The notes under the pieces: generated by a model
Told to the model about the DNA's origin: nothing
The model's input: the letters and a program-made list of their open reading frames with translations, nothing else
The model's database searches: none
Part shown: positions 4,644-6,875 of the stretch, piece after piece
Position numbering within the stretch: the first letter of the stretch is position 1
Layout of the letters: each line of letters starts with the position of its first letter
Made by a program: the position numbers and the translations under genes
DNA from: CAMEON01 sp045645165
GTDB lineage: Bacteria; Bacillota; Clostridia; Oscillospirales; CAG-272
Direction: 5' to 3'
DNA length: 6,875 nt
Assembly: GCA_045645165.1 (NCBI GenBank)
Contig: JAZRIF010000055.1
Coordinates: 1-6,875 of the forward strand

Positions 4644-6534
4644 CGGAAACATCGGCCAAGGCCGAGGCATGGGCCGTTCCATCAACGACCCCCGCGCCGC
4701 CCAGAATCAGAAAATGGATAAGACCCGCCGCACCAAGGTGGTGAGCCGCATCCTCCGCTACATGCTCCACTACAAGTGGGCCATGCTGGCCGCCTTTGGC
4801 ATGATGCTGGTCTCCAACCTCCTGGCTCTGGCAGGCCCCGCCCTGTCGGGCATCGTCATCAACGCCATTGATCCCTTCGGCACTGCCGACGGCGGCGCGG
4901 CCGCCGAAGGAGGTGCATCCGCCATCGGCGCGGTGGATTTCGCCACCGTCAAGACCTACTGCCTGCTCCTCATCATCTTCTACGCCGTCTCCGCCGTCAT
5001 GTCCTACGTTCTGGCGGTGCTCATGGCCTGGATCAGCCAGCGCATCTCCTACACCATGCGAAAAGAAGTCTTCGCCCACCTCACCGAGTTACCCGTGGGC
5101 TACTTCGACACCCACCAGACGGGCGAGATCGTCTCCCACATCTCCTACGACATCGACACGGTCAACGCTTCCCTGTCCCATGATCTCTTGCAGATCTGCG
5201 CCAGTATCATCACGGTGGTGGGCTCTCTTGTGATGATGCTCATCATTTCCCCTCTGCTTCTCTGCGTCTTCGCCATCACCGTACCCATTTCCATCCTGTT
5301 CACGCGGTACAAGACCAAGAAGATCCGCCCCCTGTTCCGCAAACGCTCCGCCATGCTGGGCGAGCTCAACGGCTACGCCGAGGAGATGCTGTCGGGTCAC
5401 CGCACCATCAAGGCCTACCACGGGGAGTCCGAAATTGTCTCCCGCTTTGACGTCCACAACCGCGAGGCCTGCGAGGCCTACTACCGCGCCGACTACCAAG
5501 GCTCGGTCATCGGCCCCACCGTCAACTTTGTCAATAACCTGTCCCTGACCCTCATCACGGTGCTGGGCGGCGCCTTCTACCTCATGACCCTGACGGTCAC
5601 GGGTCTCCATCCCCTGCTCATGATCAACCTGGGCGACGTGTCCTCCTTCGTGCAGTACTCCCGCAAGTTCTCAGGCCCCATCAACGAGTTCGCCAATATT
5701 TTGAGCGAATTCCAGTCGGCGGCATCGGCGGCGGAGCGCATCTTCAACCTCTTGGACGAACCCGCCGAACCCGCGGATAAACCCGATGCCAAGACCCTCA
5801 CGGACACCCAAGGCGTCGTGGATATGACCGATGTGCGCTTCGGCTACATCCCCGAGCGGGAAATCCTCCACGGTCTGAATCTCCACGCCAACAAGGGCGA
5901 CCTTATCGCCATCGTGGGCCCCACGGGGGCAGGCAAGACCACGGTCATCAACCTGCTCATGCGCTTCTACGATAAGCAAGGCGGCACGGTCACGGTGGAC
6001 GGCCATGAGATCACAGACCTGACCCGCGACAGCCTGCGCCGCGCTTACACCATGGTGCTCCAGGACACCTGGCTCTTCTGCGGAACCGTCTACGACAACA
6101 TCGTATACGGCACCGAGGGCGCCACCATGGAGGACGCGGTCAAAGCCGCCAAGGCCGCCCACATCCACCACTTCATCGAGTCCCTCCCCGAGGGCTACAT
6201 GACCGTCCTCTCGGACGACGGCGTGAACATCTCCAAGGGACAGAAGCAGCTTCTGACCATTGCCCGCGCCATGCTCTCGGACGCGCCCATCCTCATTCTG
6301 GACGAGGCCACCTCCACCGTGGACAGCCGCACCGAAAAGCTGATCCAAGATGCCCTGTACGAGCTCATGAAGGGGCGCACCTGCTTCGTCATCGCCCACC
6401 GCCTCTCCACCGTCAAGAACGCCGACCGCATCCTGGTCATCCGCGACGGCCTGGTGACCGAGGCGGGCACCCACGACCAGCTACTGGCATCGGGTGGGTT
6501 CTACGCTTCCCTGTATAACGCGCAGTTTACGTAA
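4636..6534 (+). CDS. Heterodimeric ABC exporter, subunit 2 (permease plus canonical-site ATPase)
   Basis: 632 residues from TTG 4636. A Gly/Arg/Asn-rich cytoplasmic tail of about 35 residues precedes six membrane segments at roughly 46-75, 103-130, 183-230 (two) and 293-345 (two), then an ATPase domain from about 390. The loop between segments 1 and 2, outside the cell by the family topology, has a Gly/Ala-rich stretch (79-100). Intracellular-loop motifs include YFDTHQTGEIVSHISYDIDT. ATPase motifs: Walker A GPTGAGKTT (428-436, Lys434), Q-loop Gln476, Walker B ILILDE with catalytic Glu557, STVD D-loop and switch His588. The signature is altered to ISKGQ (532-536). That altered signature faces subunit 1's Walker motifs in the assembled dimer, completing the degenerate site, while this subunit's intact Walker B and His pair with subunit 1's LSGGQ. 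The C-terminus (GGFYASLYNAQFT) is TM288-like. Substrate unknown. Confidence 0.9.
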   Translation: MNNGNIGQGRGMGRSINDPRAAQNQKMDKTRRTKVVSRILRYMLHYKWAMLAAFGMMLVSNLLALAGPALSGIVINAIDPFGTADGGAAAEGGASAIGAVDFATVKTYCLLLIIFYAVSAVMSYVLAVLMAWISQRISYTMRKEVFAHLTELPVGYFDTHQTGEIVSHISYDIDTVNASLSHDLLQICASIITVVGSLVMMLIISPLLLCVFAITVPISILFTRYKTKKIRPLFRKRSAMLGELNGYAEEMLSGHRTIKAYHGESEIVSRFDVHNREACEAYYRADYQGSVIGPTVNFVNNLSLTLITVLGGAFYLMTLTVTGLHPLLMINLGDVSSFVQYSRKFSGPINEFANILSEFQSAASAAERIFNLLDEPAEPADKPDAKTLTDTQGVVDMTDVRFGYIPEREILHGLNLHANKGDLIAIVGPTGAGKTTVINLLMRFYDKQGGTVTVDGHEITDLTRDSLRRAYTMVLQDTWLFCGTVYDNIVYGTEGATMEDAVKAAKAAHIHHFIESLPEGYMTVLSDDGVNISKGQKQLLTIARAMLSDAPILILDEATSTVDSRTEKLIQDALYELMKGRTCFVIAHRLSTVKNADRILVIRDGLVTEAGTHDQLLASGGFYASLYNAQFT

Positions 6535-6536
6535 AA

Positions 6537-6559
6537 GAATTGTCAGTCCTTGACAATTC
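6537..6559. promoter_or_regulatory. 9-bp inverted repeat overlapping the -35 box: candidate operator
   Basis: GAATTGTCA (6537-6545) is exactly complementary to TGACAATTC (6551-6559), with a five-base spacer. The right arm contains the last five bases of the -35 hexamer TTGACA, so a dimeric regulator bound here would compete with RNA polymerase. It starts two bases after the ABC subunit 2 stop; the lack of a following T-run argues against an intrinsic terminator. I do not recognise it as a known box: the spacing does not fit TGTNA-N7-TNACA (TnrA), and it is not a LexA or CtsR motif. Confidence 0.5.
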
Positions 6560-6578
6560 CGCCAAATCGTGCTATAAT
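6550..6578 (+). promoter_or_regulatory. Perfect-consensus SigA promoter for the downstream membrane protein gene
   Basis: TTGACA (6550-6555) and TATAAT (6573-6578) are separated by 17 bases, with TGC before the -10 (extended -10). Every consensus position matches. Transcription should start near 6585, giving a leader of about 46 bases that contains a small stem, CCGCC (6598-6602) with GGCGG (6608-6612), just upstream of the ribosome binding site. Confidence 0.9.
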
Positions 6579-6630
6579 ACGAGGCAGAATAAAGATACCG
6601 CCCCGACGGCGGCGAAACGAGGAATCAAAC

Positions 6631-6875
6631 ATGAACGAGAACGAACAAAACGAGCATGTCTATTCAACGATATCAAAAAATCCATACATTGTGCCCGAGC
6701 CGCAGAAGAGACTCCGAGCTCCGTGGATCATCGGCATTGTAGTCGCGATTCTGGTGTCGTTTGGACTGGGCGTTGGATTCTGCTTATGGATACTGCGGGA
6801 TACGACCCCCACGGAGGATACGGTGGTCACGAAAGCCCCCGAACTCCCCTCCGCCCCCCATATAACCGACGTGGC
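6631..6875 (+). CDS. Unrecognised single-pass membrane protein, 3' truncated
   Basis: ATG 6631 opens a frame that stays open to the window edge (81 full codons). GAGGA at 6619-6623 lies seven bases upstream, and a perfect promoter precedes it. Residues 1-31 are hydrophilic (start MNENEQNEHVYST) and end in a basic cluster, Lys26, Arg27 and Arg29. Residues 32-55 are one hydrophobic membrane segment rich in Gly/Val/Ile (WIIGIVVAILV onward). After Arg56 comes a Thr/Pro-rich acidic stretch (DTTPTEDTVVT, then PELPSAPH), typical of an extracellular linker. The charge bias predicts cytoplasmic N-terminus and external C-terminal part, an uncleaved signal anchor. The main domain lies outside the window, so function cannot be stated; a membrane-anchored protease, peptidase, substrate-binding or cell-wall protein are all possible. 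Codons in the first 20 residues (ATA, AAA, AAT, TCA) are more AT-rich than in neighbouring genes. Confidence 0.75.
   Translation, partial: MNENEQNEHVYSTISKNPYIVPEPQKRLRAPWIIGIVVAILVSFGLGVGFCLWILRDTTPTEDTVVTKAPELPSAPHITDV

Noticed and set aside
2868..4685. 605-codon open frame on the - strand, antisense to ABC subunit 1
   Set aside because: Same cause: the antisense of a GC-biased gene. The translation is low-complexity Gly/His/Asp-rich with no recognisable domain, and no ribosome binding site was noticed.
5671..6474. 267-codon open frame on the - strand, antisense to ABC subunit 2
   Set aside because: Shadow of a clear ATPase domain gene; no independent coding evidence.
6513..6546. Possible divergent - strand promoter using the mirrored CTGACA in the 6537-6559 repeat
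   Set aside because: The nearest -10-like sequence on the - strand (TTATAC, 6513-6518) is 22 bases away, too far for SigA spacing.

Overview
The window looks like chromosomal DNA from a GC-rich anaerobic Firmicute, most likely a clostridial gut-type lineage such as Oscillospiraceae/Ruminococcaceae. This is inferred from the FakA-type fatty acid kinase, the stand-alone AroQ chorismate mutase, strong AGGAG ribosome binding sites, SigA-type promoters, heavy GCC/ATC/CTC codon use and a G/C-rich palindromic repeat of a kind I recall from such genomes. No search was run, so the lineage is tentative. All genes lie on the + strand and the coding density is high. No gene-free stretch exceeds 300 bases. 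I see no tRNA, rRNA, CRISPR array, insertion sequence or integrase.

Layout. (1) 1-864: the 3' half of fakA, cut by the left edge. (2) 865-1043: an intergenic region with a 17-bp perfect inverted repeat, a second weaker stem followed by T5, and only a weak promoter candidate. (3) 1044-2747: a tightly coupled pair, chorismate mutase (aroQ class) and an RsmB-like 16S rRNA m5C methyltransferase, separated by 3 bases. (4) 2748-2873: a strong extended -10 promoter. (5) 2874-6534: two overlapping genes for the halves of a heterodimeric type IV (ABCB-like, TM287/288- or BmrCD-like) ABC exporter, both apparently starting with TTG. (6) 6535-6630: a perfect-consensus TTGACA-N17-TATAAT promoter whose -35 box lies inside a 9-bp inverted repeat. 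(7) 6631-6875: the start of an unrecognised single-pass membrane protein, cut by the right edge.

How the genes relate. FakA belongs to fatty acid activation for phospholipid synthesis, AroQ to Phe/Tyr synthesis, RsmB to ribosome modification, and the ABC pair to export of an unknown, probably hydrophobic, substrate. Apart from the aroQ-rsmB coupling and the ABC operon I see no single pathway. The clearest structure-function signal is in the ABC pair: every deviation from the canonical ATPase motifs (Asp for the catalytic Glu and Gln for the switch His in subunit 1, ISKGQ for LSGGQ in subunit 2) falls in the same composite nucleotide site, leaving the other site intact. I do not see convincing evidence of an undescribed system. 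The unexplained items are mainly regulatory inverted repeats and the truncated membrane protein.
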